Positions 33,593 to 42,596 of a stretch of DNA of 47,330 nucleotides are shown piece after piece. The position numbers and the translations under genes are program-made. Source of the stretch: Clostridium sp. AM58-1XD (GTDB lineage: Bacteria > Bacillota > Clostridia > Lachnospirales > Lachnospiraceae); contig NZ_QSDR01000033.1 in assembly GCF_003464085.1 (NCBI RefSeq), positions 1-47,330 of the forward strand, in the 5' to 3' direction. How positions within the stretch are numbered: position 1 is the first letter of the stretch; each line of letters starts with the position of its first letter. Under the pieces are notes generated by a model. The model was given only the letters and a program-made list of their open reading frames with translations. It was not told where the DNA came from and made no database searches.

Positions 33593-35503
33593 ATGAATAA
33601 AAATCAGAGGATTATGGTGAAGCGCCTGATTGCAAGTGCAGTATTCCTGATCGGCGGAGCAGTTATGGAAAAGGAAATGCAGGGACTTTCCTCTATACTG
33701 TTTCTGATTTCCTATCTGGCAGCCGGTTATGATATTCCTTTAAAAGCGGTGCGCAATATACGCAACGGCCAGGTATTTGACGAGAATTTTCTGATGACCA
33801 TTGCAACTTTCGGCGCCGTAGCAGTAGGAGCGCTGGAAGAAGCGGTAGCGGTTATGCTTTTTTACCAGGTAGGAGAACTTTTCAACAGTTATGCCGTAGG
33901 AAAGTCCAGAAAATCGATTACGGCTCTGATGGACATTAATCCGGAATATGCCAACCTCCTGAAAGACGGAAAAGAAGAAAAGGTGGATCCATACGAGGTT
34001 GAAATCGGAGATGTGATTATAGTTAAGGCGGGAGAAAAAGTACCTTTAGACGGCATTGTGGTGAAAGGGACATCATCCCTGGATACAAAGGCTCTTACAG
34101 GAGAAGCGCTGCCGGCAGAAGTGGCGGAGGGCGACAGGATTATCAGCGGAACTATCAACTTAAACGGAGTTCTGGAAGTAAAAGTTACGAAGCTATTTGA
34201 CGATTCCACAGTGGCAAAGATACTGGAACTGGTGGAGAATGCCAGCCTTAGAAAGGCAAAAGCGGAAAACTTTATTACACGTTTTGCCAGAGTGTATACG
34301 CCTGTTGTCGTGGGACTCGCGCTGATTCTGGCAGTCGTCCCTCCGGCTTTGTTCGGCCAGCCATGGGGCGTATGGGTATATCGTGCATGCAGTTTCCTGG
34401 TTGTATCCTGTCCATGTGCTCTGGTAATATCCGTTCCACTCAGTTTCTTCGGAGGCCTGGGGGCTGCTTCGAAAGAGGGGATTTTGTTAAAGGGAAGCAA
34501 TTATCTGGAAGCCGTTGCGGCTCTGGATACGGTAGTCTTTGATAAAACGGGAACGCTGACGACAGGAAAATTCAGCGTTACAGAGGTCCGTGCCGCAGGA
34601 GGAAATGAGGATGACCTGCTGCGCGTTGCAGCGCTTTCAGAATATCATTCCAATCATCCGATTGCCATGTCGGTAAAAGAGGCTTATAATAAGAGGCATG
34701 GAAAAGAGATCCTGCCGGAAGAGGTAATTGATGTAAAAGAGATTGCCGGACAGGGGATCAGAGCACAGGTCATGGACAATGGCAGAGTGCGAAGCATTGC
34801 AATAGGAAACAGAAAGCTGATGGAAGAAAGCTCAGTGAATATGAGCGATGTCCTTCAAAAGACGGAAAAGGATTACGAGGATACGGCAGGAACGGTGCTT
34901 TACGCGGCAGAAGGAGATACGTATCTTGGAGCAGTTATCATTTCTGATACGGTGAGGGAGGATGCGGCGGCAGCCATTGTACAGCTTAGGAAAGAAGGAG
35001 TCCGGCAGATGGTGATGCTGACGGGAGACCGGGAAGAAACCGGGCGGAAAGTTGCGGATCAGCTGGGGCTCGACCGTGTATTTGGAAATCTCCTTCCCGG
35101 CGATAAGGTTGCCAGGGTGGAAGAACTTCTGAAGGAAAAAGCAGCGGAAAAGACCCTTGGGTTCGTAGGCGACGGGATCAATGATGCCCCTGTTCTTGCG
35201 CGGGCCGATATCGGCATTGCCATGGGAGGAATCGGCTCCGATGCGGCAGTAGAAGCGGCCGATATGGTCATCATGACGGATGAGCCATCTAAAATTGCAG
35301 ATGCCATGGCAATTGCAAGAAAGACGATGGGAATTGTAAAGCAGAATATTGTTTTTGCAATCGGTATCAAAGTTCTTGTTCTCGTTCTGGCAGCGATTGG
35401 CCATGCATCCATGTGGGCGGCCGTATTTGCAGACGTAGGCGTATCAATCCTTGCAATTCTCAATGCAATCCGTGCACTGTATTATAAGAGACGGACTGCA
35501 TAG
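33593..35503 (+). CDS. P1B-type heavy-metal (Zn/Cd/Pb) efflux ATPase
   Basis: 636 residues. Membrane metal site SCPCAL (about residue 272), phosphorylation motif DKTGTLTTG (about 316), SNHPIA, TGDRE and GDGINDAPVLA hinge. CPC plus the local ArsR/SmtB regulator point to the ZntA/CadA group. No HMA domain is fused at the N-terminus; the separate HMA protein upstream compensates. It starts behind AGGAAGGGAG. It pumps divalent soft metals out of the cell at the expense of ATP. Confidence 0.94.
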   Translation: MNKNQRIMVKRLIASAVFLIGGAVMEKEMQGLSSILFLISYLAAGYDIPLKAVRNIRNGQVFDENFLMTIATFGAVAVGALEEAVAVMLFYQVGELFNSYAVGKSRKSITALMDINPEYANLLKDGKEEKVDPYEVEIGDVIIVKAGEKVPLDGIVVKGTSSLDTKALTGEALPAEVAEGDRIISGTINLNGVLEVKVTKLFDDSTVAKILELVENASLRKAKAENFITRFARVYTPVVVGLALILAVVPPALFGQPWGVWVYRACSFLVVSCPCALVISVPLSFFGGLGAASKEGILLKGSNYLEAVAALDTVVFDKTGTLTTGKFSVTEVRAAGGNEDDLLRVAALSEYHSNHPIAMSVKEAYNKRHGKEILPEEVIDVKEIAGQGIRAQVMDNGRVRSIAIGNRKLMEESSVNMSDVLQKTEKDYEDTAGTVLYAAEGDTYLGAVIISDTVREDAAAAIVQLRKEGVRQMVMLTGDREETGRKVADQLGLDRVFGNLLPGDKVARVEELLKEKAAEKTLGFVGDGINDAPVLARADIGIAMGGIGSDAAVEAADMVIMTDEPSKIADAMAIARKTMGIVKQNIVFAIGIKVLVLVLAAIGHASMWAAVFADVGVSILAILNAIRALYYKRRTA

Positions 35504-35551
35504 TACAATACCTTCCGGACAGCCGGCAGAATGGCAGAAAAGGAGAATGAA

Positions 35552-36888
35552 ATGAGCAGATATACGAAGGAAGATATTATTCGAATGGTAGAAGAAGAGG
35601 ATGTGGAATTCATCCGCCTTCAGTTTACCGACATATTCGGAATATTTAAAAATGTAGCAGTGACTTCGAGTCAGCTGGAACGTGTTCTGGACAATAAGTG
35701 TATGTTTGACGGCTCCGGTATCGAAGGATTTATGCGGATCGAGCAGTCGGATATGTACCTTTGTCCCGATCTGGATACCTTTGAGATATTTCCCTGGAGG
35801 CCGCAGCAGGGTAAAGTTGCCCGTTTCATCTGCGATGTACGCCGGCCGATGGTACCCCATTTGAAGGTGATCCCCGCTATATCTTGAAAAAAGTGCTGGA
35901 AGAAGCAGAGAAGATGGGCTATACATTCATGATAAGACCGGAATGTGAATTTTTCCTCTTTCATACGGATGATGAAGGGCAGCCTACTACGAATACCCAT
36001 GAGAAAGGCAGCTATTTTGACGTAGGCCCGATTGATCTGGCAGAGAATGTCAGGCGTGACATTGTGCTGTCACTGGAGGATATGGGATTTGAAATCGAGG
36101 CCTCTTACCATGAAAAATCACCGGCCCAGCATGAAGTCGATTTTCATGAGACGGAAGGGCTTAAAACAGCCGACAATATCATGACTCTCAGGATGGCTAT
36201 TAAAAATATTGCAAAGCGCCACGGTCTGTACGCCACCTTTATGCCGAAGCCAAAAGAAGGAGTAAACGGCTCCGGACTCCATATCAATATGTGTCTTCTG
36301 GATGAAAACGGAAACAATGTGTTCGGCGACAGAAGCGACAGGCTGGGGATGAGCCGGACGGCATATCAGTTTATCGCCGGAATTTTATCTCATATGAAAG
36401 AGATGATGCTGCTGACAAACCCGTTGATTAATTCTTATAAAAGGCTGATTCCCGGCTATGACGCGCCGAACTATATCGCGTGGTCCGAATACTCTAACAG
36501 AAGCGCGCTGATCCGGGTGCCGTCCAACTGCGGTGAACAGGCAGGGATTGAACTGCGCTGCCCGGATTCTGCAGTAAATCCATATCTGGTTTTCGCTGTC
36601 TGCCTGGCAGCAGGGATGGACGGAATAAAGAATGAAATGGTACCTCCGGCAAGTGTCAGCGGAAATATTTATGCCATGTCGGAACAGGAACGGGCAGAGC
36701 GCGGTATCGACCGTCTGCCGGAAACGATGCGGGAAGCCATTGATGCGTTCCGCGGCAATGCATTTATCCTAAGCGTTCTGGGAGAGCATATTTACACGAA
36801 ATATCTGTCTGCAAAAGAAGGAGAATGGAATGAATTCCGTGCTCATGTGACGGACTGGGAAGTGAAAGAATACCTCAACAAATACTAA
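35552..36888 (+). pseudogene. glnA: Glutamine synthetase, type I, with a single-base frameshift
   Basis: Glutamine synthetase makes glutamine from glutamate, ammonia and ATP. The reading frame from 35552 (RBS AAAAGGAGA) encodes the beta-grasp N-terminus, with FDGSGIEGF, up to FICDVRRP. At about 35846-35848 one base is missing: the other frame continues as [15 protein letters not shown], exactly as expected, and runs to 36888 with SPAQHEVDF, NGSGLHIN and RVP motifs. Adding one base gives about 445 residues, the normal short GlnA. Either a real inactivating mutation or an assembly error; an essential-looking gene with otherwise intact sequence makes the latter plausible. An ANTAR regulator follows. 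Confidence 0.9.
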
Positions 36889-36983
36889 AGAGGCATCAGA
36901 ACACATAAGCGGAAAAGCCAGGAAATATACGGAAGGCCGGCTGACTTAGAGCCGTCCGTCCCGGAGAAGCGGGAGGTGAACAG

Positions 36984-37523
36984 GTGGCCAATGTAATTGT
37001 GGCATTTTCCAGACCGGAAAACGGAAAGAATATTAAAAATATACTGGTTAAAAACGGATATCATGTCGTGGCCGTCTGTACATCAGGAGCTCAGGTACTG
37101 GCGACCGCAGGAGAACTGGACGGCGGCGTGATTGTATGCGGCGGCCGTTTTGAAGATATGGTCATTCAGGAATTGTGTGAAGACCTGCCATTGGAATTTA
37201 CCGTGCTTCTTGTAGCGGCTCAAAAGAGCATGCAGGGAGGGGTTCCGGAACGTGCTGTGCTCTTAGGACAGCCTCTGAAGGTATACGACCTTGTAAGCAC
37301 AATGGAGATGGTGATGAGGGAGCAGGCCAGGCAGAAAAAGAAGAGGCGCTCACGGCCTAAAATGCGCAGCGAGGAAGATAAAAAGATTATTTTTGCTGCC
37401 AAGCGCCGTCTGATGGAAGAAAATTATATGACAGAAGAAGAGGCCCACCAGTACATTCAGCGCTGCAGTATGGACAACGGCTGCAGTATGATTGAGACAG
37501 CTCAGAGAGTCATTGCAATGTAA
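36984..37523 (+). CDS. ANTAR-domain response regulator
   Basis: 179 residues. A receiver-like N-terminal domain (1-110) lacks the usual acidic pocket and phospho-Asp, so it is probably a pseudo-receiver. A basic linker QKKKRRSRPKMR leads to a C-terminal ANTAR domain (about 128-178, RLMEENYMTEEEAHQYIQ), which binds paired RNA hairpins to prevent termination. GTG start behind GGGAGGTGAACAG. It lies directly after glnA, as in several clostridia where such proteins control nitrogen genes. A hairpin overlaps its own ribosome site. Confidence 0.9.
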   Translation: MANVIVAFSRPENGKNIKNILVKNGYHVVAVCTSGAQVLATAGELDGGVIVCGGRFEDMVIQELCEDLPLEFTVLLVAAQKSMQGGVPERAVLLGQPLKVYDLVSTMEMVMREQARQKKKRRSRPKMRSEEDKKIIFAAKRRLMEENYMTEEEAHQYIQRCSMDNGCSMIETAQRVIAM

Positions 37524-37571
37524 AAGGCAGTTTGGGACAGAATACAGGTTTTTCAAGGAGAGATAAAAAAG

Positions 37572-38480
37572 ATGAAATTCACAAAGATGCATGGAATCGG
37601 CAATGATTATGTTTACGTCAATTGTTTTGAGGAAGAGGTTGAAGATCCGTCGGCTGTGGCTGTCAAAGTCAGTGACCGTCATTTTGGAATCGGTTCAGAC
37701 GGCCTGATTTTGATTAAACCGTCGGACACAGCTGACTGCCAGATGGATATGTACAATCTGGACGGTTCCAGAGGAGCGATGTGTGGAAACGGAATTCGCT
37801 GTGTAGGAAAGTACGTATATGATCACGGAATTGTTTTTCCAGATAAGAAGCGGATTTCGGTGGAGACTCCTTCCGGGATTAAATATCTGGATCTGCAGAC
37901 GGAGAACGGAACGGTCAGATCGGTAACAGTAGACATGGGAGAGCCGGAGCTGACTTCGCGAATTGCCGATACCCTGGAGGTGAACGGAACGGAATACGTC
38001 TTTACCGGCATATCCATGGGAAATCCTCATGCTGTCCTTTTTCTGGAGGGCAAAAATCTAAAGCAGCTGAAAAAGACACCGATGCTCTTGGCGCCGGTAT
38101 GGAGAGCGGGGGAGATGTCCGACAGAAAAGGAGAAGCAAAAACGGTTCTCGATCTGCTTAATCTGGAGACGACAGGGCCGGAATTTGAGGCCCATGAGAG
38201 ATTTCCAGACCGTACCAACACGGAATTTATCGTTGTAGAAGATGAAACACATCTCCTTATGCGTGTATGGGAAAGAGGATCAGGGGAGACGCTGGCCTGC
38301 GGGACAGGAACATGTGCCAGCGCAGCGGCTGCTGTACTTAACGGCTATGCAGGAAAGGATACAGATGTGGACGTATCTCTGCTGGGTGGCCACCTAATCA
38401 TACGCTGGTGCAGCGAGGATAATCACATTTACATGACAGGAGAAGCCACAGAGGTATTCAGTGGAGAAATTGAGATTTAA
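37572..38480 (+). CDS. dapF: Diaminopimelate epimerase
   Basis: 302 residues. It interconverts LL- and meso-diaminopimelate for peptidoglycan and lysine synthesis. The two catalytic cysteines are Cys71 in GAMCGNGIRCVG and Cys243 in LACGTGTCAS. The opening KMHGIGNDYVYV and GNPHAVLF are family hallmarks. Slightly longer than the 275-residue average because of an insertion around residues 165-200. AAGGAGAGATAAAAAAG precedes the start. Confidence 0.97.
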   Translation: MKFTKMHGIGNDYVYVNCFEEEVEDPSAVAVKVSDRHFGIGSDGLILIKPSDTADCQMDMYNLDGSRGAMCGNGIRCVGKYVYDHGIVFPDKKRISVETPSGIKYLDLQTENGTVRSVTVDMGEPELTSRIADTLEVNGTEYVFTGISMGNPHAVLFLEGKNLKQLKKTPMLLAPVWRAGEMSDRKGEAKTVLDLLNLETTGPEFEAHERFPDRTNTEFIVVEDETHLLMRVWERGSGETLACGTGTCASAAAAVLNGYAGKDTDVDVSLLGGHLIIRWCSEDNHIYMTGEATEVFSGEIEI

Positions 38481-38600
38481 ACGGAACGGCGCAGAACGAT
38501 CCTCCCTCCTGAATAATTATATTTTAACATCATTTGATGGGAAACATTCCTTCCGGTAAGCATACTTTATTAGTAGAATTTACTGGAAGGAGTTTTTAGT

Positions 38601-39383
38601 TTGGCAGAAAGAAAACGGATAATTATAGACGCCGGTCATGGAGGGGATGAGCCGGGAGCCATTTATAACGGCAGAATGGAAAAAGATGATACGCTTCGCC
38701 TGGCATTAGCGGTAGGTCAGGACCTGGAGAATGCAGGGCTGGATGTTATGTATACGAGGGTAGAAGACGTTTATCAGTCACCGATGGAAAAAGCCAGGAT
38801 CGCCAATCGCTCAGGAGCGGATTACTTCGTGTCTCTGCACCGGAACGCCATGCCGGTGCCAGGCACCGCATCCGGCGTTATGAGCCTTGTTTATGAAAAC
38901 GAGGGAATTGCAGGGCAGATGGGAGAAAACATCAACAACGCCTTAGAAAGAACTGGTTTTGAAAATCTAGGAGTCATTGAACGTCCGGGACTGATTGTCC
39001 TTCGCCGTACTACAATGCCGGCGGTACTGGTCGAAGCCGGGTTTATTGACAACGAAAGAGACAACCAGCTGTTTGATGAAAACTTCAATGAGATTGCAGC
39101 TGCAATTGCCGACGGAATTGTAGAGACAATCCGGGAGGAGGAAGAAGCCGTACCAGAGTACTATCAGGTGCAGGTTGGAACCTTCCGGGAGCCTGAAATG
39201 GCGAGAGCACTTGTTATGGAATTAAAAGCGCAGGGATATCCCGCATTTATGGTATATCAGGACGGATTGTATAAAGTCCGTGCCGGAGCCTTTCTGAATG
39301 TAGACAACGCAGCACATATGGAGCAGGAATTGAGACAAAATGGATATACGACAATGATTGTACGAGAAAAAGCAATTTTATAA
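38601..39383 (+). CDS. N-acetylmuramoyl-L-alanine amidase (Amidase_3) with SPOR domain
   Basis: 260 residues. Zinc amidase domain (5-175) with His13 in IIDAGHGGDEPG, a second His in VSLHRNA and the catalytic Glu in LVEAGFID. A C-terminal SPOR domain (about 183-258, YYQVQVGTFREPEMA), which binds glycan strands lacking stem peptides. No signal peptide or membrane anchor is seen, which is unusual for a cell-wall enzyme unless it acts in the mother cell or is exported otherwise. TTG start behind GAAGGAG. It may be a CwlD/CwlC-like sporulation hydrolase; that role is inferred. Confidence 0.88.
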   Translation: MAERKRIIIDAGHGGDEPGAIYNGRMEKDDTLRLALAVGQDLENAGLDVMYTRVEDVYQSPMEKARIANRSGADYFVSLHRNAMPVPGTASGVMSLVYENEGIAGQMGENINNALERTGFENLGVIERPGLIVLRRTTMPAVLVEAGFIDNERDNQLFDENFNEIAAAIADGIVETIREEEEAVPEYYQVQVGTFREPEMARALVMELKAQGYPAFMVYQDGLYKVRAGAFLNVDNAAHMEQELRQNGYTTMIVREKAIL

Positions 39384-39414
39384 CATAATATTTTATTAAT
39401 TAAAGAAAAACATC

Positions 39415-39443
39415 TTAAATATTTCCATAAATTATGGTATAAT
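39415..39443 (+). promoter_or_regulatory. Promoter of the structured RNA
   Basis: TTAAAT (39415-39420), 17-bp spacer, extended -10 TGGTATAAT (TATAAT at 39438-39443). Transcription would start near 39450. Confidence 0.6.
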
Positions 39444-39449
39444 GTTCAA

Positions 39450-39635
39450 GTAAGCAATGAGCCGGGCTGGATCAGGTAAGAAAGTATGGGCGTCATGCTT
39501 GCATGTAAGCTGCTACTTTCTTACCTGGTTCAATTGGGCGAAAGCCCGTGACCGAAAAGAAGCGAAGCGTAATTGAGGTCCCAGCCTGGCGAATAGGTGG
39601 CAGGACCAGAAAAAGGGTGAATGGCTGGATCAAAA
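39450..39635 (+). ncRNA. Unassigned structured RNA or leader (possible riboswitch/orphan class)
   Basis: A 16-bp stem (39471-39486 with 39514-39529) caps a hairpin. CAATT/AATTG encloses a GGGC-GAAA-GCCC tetraloop hairpin and GC-GAA-GC. GGTCC/GGACC (39577-39581, 39603-39607) closes a third domain. GGCTGGATC occurs at both ends (39465, 39623), and CCAGCC (39581-39586) can pair with either copy, giving two exclusive folds. It ends about 40 nt before the kinase-like gene. It does not match TPP, SAM, cobalamin, glycine, lysine, c-di-GMP or T-box consensus that I could check by eye; orphan classes such as raiA should be tested. Confidence 0.65.
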
Positions 39636-39676
39636 CGGCACTAAAATTTATTTAAAATACTGAGGAGGGCGGGATT

Positions 39677-40309
39677 ATGGAAGAAAGACGACTTATTATT
39701 TCGATTGGCAGGCAGTATGGAAGCGGAGGTTCAGAGGTTGGAGCAAAGCTCGCCGAGGAATTGGGCGTGAATTTCTATGATAAGAACATTCTCCGTATGA
39801 ACTCCGACGAAAGCGGGATTAAAGAAAGTTATTTCCACCTGGCTGACGAAAAGGCTGGAAATAAGCTTTTGTATAAGATCATCAGCGGGATGATACCGGA
39901 GAAAAAGGCGCCTTCCTTTGGAGCGGATCTTGTTTCAGCAGATAATCTGTTCCGTTTTCAGTCTGAGGTAATCCGCAAACTGGCGGCTGAAGAATCATGT
40001 GTCATCATCGGAAGGTGTGCAGACTATGTTCTGGACGGGGCAGAGGGTCTTGTGAGAATTTTTATTTATTCGGATATGGAATCCAGAATTGAAAGAATTG
40101 TCAGAAAAGGCATTGCAGCCAAGGACGACGCTCCGAAGATGATTAAGAGAATGGATAGGGAACGCCGCGATTATTACCGCTACTATACAGGAAAAGACTG
40201 GAGCAGCGCCGAGAATTATGATATCATGATTAATACGGCAAAACTTGGAATAGACGGAACCATAAAGGCAATTAAGAATTATCTCATTTTGAGAGGTTTC
40301 GAAATCTAG
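39677..40309 (+). CDS. Cytidylate-kinase-like family protein
   Basis: 210 residues. P-loop-type nucleotide kinase fold: IISIGRQYGSGGSEVGAKLAEE (variant Walker A), NFYDKNIL, VIIGRCADYVL, and a lid with RMDRERRDYYRYYTGKDW. It belongs to the cytidylate kinase-like group that is widespread in Lachnospiraceae; it is distinct from housekeeping Cmk and its substrate is not established. GAGGAGGGCGGGATT precedes the ATG. It follows the structured RNA, which may control it. Confidence 0.88.
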   Translation: MEERRLIISIGRQYGSGGSEVGAKLAEELGVNFYDKNILRMNSDESGIKESYFHLADEKAGNKLLYKIISGMIPEKKAPSFGADLVSADNLFRFQSEVIRKLAAEESCVIIGRCADYVLDGAEGLVRIFIYSDMESRIERIVRKGIAAKDDAPKMIKRMDRERRDYYRYYTGKDWSSAENYDIMINTAKLGIDGTIKAIKNYLILRGFEI

Positions 40310-40342
40310 TATATTTTACTTGAAAAAAATCAGTGATTCTAT

Positions 40343-40391
40343 ATACTATGAAATATGTGTTCTTCAGGAAGACATATTTCATAGTATTTTT
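40343..40391 (+). terminator. Rho-independent terminator after the kinase-like gene
   Basis: ATACTATGAAATATGT pairs with ACATATTTCATAGTAT, followed by TTTTTA. Confidence 0.9.
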
Positions 40392-40395
40392 AGTT

Positions 40396-40531
40396 ACATA
40401 GGAAACTTCTTCGAACTATCCTATGTAACTAAAAATCCCTCCGGGCAGGGTCGCCCTGTGGCGGTAAGGAATGATGTCGCTGAAGCGACCCGCCGCAGGC
40501 GGAGAATCCCGCGAGCGGGATTCTTTCTTAT
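40396..40531. repeat. Intergenic structured repeat family D, copy 2
   Basis: Nearly identical to 23505-23638: ACATAGGA ... TCCTATGT, then CCTCCGGGCAGGGTCGCCCT and the same series of GC hairpins ending TCCCGCGAGCGGGA. Like copy 1 it directly follows a strong terminator. Confidence 0.9.
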
Positions 40532-40591
40532 GTAAGAGTCCGCCGCTTTGTTTTTGAAAAAGGAAATCGGAATTTCAGGAGGATGGATAAA

Positions 40592-41254
40592 ATGATAAAA
40601 GCCGTAATATTTGATATGGATGGAGTAATTATTGACAGCGAACCGATGTATCTGACGATACAGTGGGAATATGCCAGGACGAAAAATCCGGATGTGAAAT
40701 ACGAGGAGCTCTTTCCAATGGTGGGAGCCACGAAAAAAGATGCGTGGTCTGTTATGGAGAAGGCCATACATAATGGCCAGACGTGGTCAGAACTGCGCGC
40801 GGAATTTAAAAGCAGAGTGGACATGTTTACCAATACGGATTACAGGACTGTTTTCCGTCCGCAGGTATGCTGTGTATTAAAAACGCTGAAGGAAAAGGGT
40901 TACAGGCTTGCGGTCGCATCTTCGACTCAGCTGGATGTGGTCGAACGCGTTATGCGGGATAATAATATATACGGTTATTTCGATGTGCTGGTCAGCGGCG
41001 ATCAGTTTACGATGAGCAAGCCGGATCCGGAAATTTATCATTATACGGCCGAAAAGCTGAGGGTGAGAGAAGATGAATGTCTGGTTGTGGAGGACTCCCC
41101 ATTTGGTATTCTGGCAGCTCACCGGGCCGGAATGAAAATCGTGGCGTTGGAGGACAGCCGTTTTCATTTCGATCAGAAACTGGCGAACTGGCATATAAAG
41201 GATGTGAAAGATGTAACGGCAATTGTCAGTATGCTGGAGAAGGAAAAAGGATGA
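40592..41254 (+). CDS. HAD-family phosphatase / beta-phosphoglucomutase-like
   Basis: 220 residues. HAD motifs: I VIFDMDGVIIDSEP (nucleophile and acid Asp), II VASSTQ, III SKPDPEIY, IV VVEDSPFG. The helical cap between motifs I and II places it with beta-phosphoglucomutase/phosphatase-type subfamily I enzymes. The start at 40592 is preferred because AGGAGG touches an earlier ATG at 40583 without spacing. Substrate is not predictable; it stands alone between repeat D and the DUF368 gene. Confidence 0.9.
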   Translation: MIKAVIFDMDGVIIDSEPMYLTIQWEYARTKNPDVKYEELFPMVGATKKDAWSVMEKAIHNGQTWSELRAEFKSRVDMFTNTDYRTVFRPQVCCVLKTLKEKGYRLAVASSTQLDVVERVMRDNNIYGYFDVLVSGDQFTMSKPDPEIYHYTAEKLRVREDECLVVEDSPFGILAAHRAGMKIVALEDSRFHFDQKLANWHIKDVKDVTAIVSMLEKEKG

Positions 41255-41318
41255 GAATAAGACAGATGTGACCGCGTATATAATGGAATAAGAACGCTTG
41301 ACAAGGCGGTATGCATCT

Positions 41319-42197
41319 ATGAAATATGTGAAAGAAATTTTGAGGGGGCTTTTGATTGGCATAGCAGGAATTGTTCCTGGAGTCAGCGGAGGCACCCTCG
41401 CTGTGTCTATGGGGGTGTATGACAAGATCATAGGAGCTGTTACCCATATGGCTTCAGAACCAAAGGAAAGCCTGCGCACCCTGTTTCCATATGCCCTGGG
41501 GGGAGCTGTCGGAATGAGCGGGCTGGCATTTATCATTGAAGTACTGTTCGTAAAATTTCCGTTTGCGACAAGTATGACATTTATCGGGCTCATTGTAGGA
41601 GGAGTACCGGCTCTCAGAAAAAAAATCGACAGGCATCAGAGCGGAATGAAAGGATATGCAGCATTTCTGATCGTTTTCTGCCTGATGATCATCATGACAA
41701 TCGCAGGCGGAGAAAAGGGATCCGGCAGTGTCAATCTGGTTGGAGCGTATACGGGAGGCATTTCCAGCCGTTTTTCCGTATTTCTGTGCCTGATCTGTGT
41801 CGGTATGATTTCAGCAGCGACGATGGTAATACCCGGAGTAAGCGGAACGATGCTGCTTATGATGATGGGGTATTACCAGCCGGTGCTGTCTTCCTTCAAC
41901 AGGCTTCAGAGCGGTGTCCTGACGCTGAATGCGGCACAGGTGATTGCCGAGCAGAAGATACTGATTCCTTATACGATAGGCCTTGTTTCCGGAATTTTTC
42001 TGTGCGCTCATATGGTAGAAAGTCTGATGGAAAATTATGAGAGTATTACGTATTGTGTAATACTTGGTCTGGTTCTTTCTTCTCCCGTCGTCATTCTATG
42101 GGGAATCCCTTTCAGCACCCTGGGAATTGGAGAAATAGCGGCAGGCTTGATTTCCGTAGCGCTCTGCACGGCAGGCGTCGCCAGAATGGGTGAGTAG
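41319..42197 (+). CDS. DUF368-family polytopic membrane protein (PopT-like)
   Basis: 292 residues with about eight membrane segments. The family opening GIVPGVSGGTLAVSMGVYD and its internal echo MVIPGVSGTMLLMMMGYYQP mark DUF368. Members have been reported as undecaprenyl-phosphate translocases (PopT), recycling the lipid carrier for cell-wall synthesis; that role is from the family. Start chosen at 41319 (MKYVKEILRGLLIG) behind AAGGCGG. It converges on the SleC-like C-terminal piece with only 8 bp between stops. Confidence 0.9.
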   Translation: MKYVKEILRGLLIGIAGIVPGVSGGTLAVSMGVYDKIIGAVTHMASEPKESLRTLFPYALGGAVGMSGLAFIIEVLFVKFPFATSMTFIGLIVGGVPALRKKIDRHQSGMKGYAAFLIVFCLMIIMTIAGGEKGSGSVNLVGAYTGGISSRFSVFLCLICVGMISAATMVIPGVSGTMLLMMMGYYQPVLSSFNRLQSGVLTLNAAQVIAEQKILIPYTIGLVSGIFLCAHMVESLMENYESITYCVILGLVLSSPVVILWGIPFSTLGIGEIAAGLISVALCTAGVARMGE

Positions 42198-42205
42198 AAC
42201 ATCGG

Positions 42206-42592
42206 TTAGTTCAATTCGGCGATGCCTGTAATTCCTACATAAATATGAGAAATTTTATTCCAGGTAGCAAAATCTATGACACCTGTCTGTGGAAGCCCGA
42301 AAATAGACTGGAATTCCCGTACGGCTTCGGCTGTTGCGGGGCCATAGATGCCGTCGGCATTAATACGCGGAATAGCAGAGTAAATAGTGGCTACCGTATC
42401 CAACTGTTCCTGCACATGGCGGACTTTATCCCCTGTTGAACCGATGACAAGATCATAGCCGGGCCAGGAGATCGGGATTCCGGCAATCTGTTCGGCCGTA
42501 TTGATGTATATGCTTTCCCCATAGTAATACCGCAGGATTTCAATGGGGCTGTAGCCCTGTTCGCCCAGGGAGCAAGAGCCCCACTGGGTCAT
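42206..42592 (-). CDS. sleC: C-terminal part of the SleC-like cortex-lytic enzyme (split gene)
   Basis: 128 residues from an ATG that lies inside the attachment core. After MTQWGS, the typical SleC continuation (GEQGYSPIEILRYYYG, INTAEQIAGIPISWPG) leads to a PG_binding_1 domain (VRHVQEQLDTVA, INADGIYGPATAEAVREFQ). It lacks the N-terminal 300 residues, which are at 46282-47181. In the present arrangement its ATG overlaps the recombinase stop (ATGA), so it might be translated by coupling. Removal of the 3,695-bp element would rejoin the halves in frame as NWMTQWGS. Function when joined: lytic degradation of spore cortex during germination. Confidence 0.88.
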   Translation of the reverse strand: MTQWGSCSLGEQGYSPIEILRYYYGESIYINTAEQIAGIPISWPGYDLVIGSTGDKVRHVQEQLDTVATIYSAIPRINADGIYGPATAEAVREFQSIFGLPQTGVIDFATWNKISHIYVGITGIAELN

Positions 42593-42596
42593 CCAG
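42587..42596. repeat. Attachment-site core, left (attL)
   Basis: GGTCATCCAG, identical to 46282-46291. It holds the recombinase stop codon and the ATG of the C-terminal sleC piece. Confidence 0.85.

Noticed and set aside
36889..36983. Canonical ANTAR target (two hexaloop hairpins with A1 and G4) near glnA
   Set aside because: The loops do not carry the required A and G and no terminator follows; kept only as a low-interest finding.
38540..38600. CATACTTTA upstream of the SPOR-domain amidase as a sigma-K-like -10 box
   Set aside because: The -35-like AC is only 15 bp away and the surrounding sequence does not fit well; not strong enough to list.
39450..39635. 6S RNA, SRP RNA, RNase P, tmRNA, T-box or ydaO identity for the structured RNA
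   Set aside because: None of the diagnostic conserved blocks of those families are present by eye.
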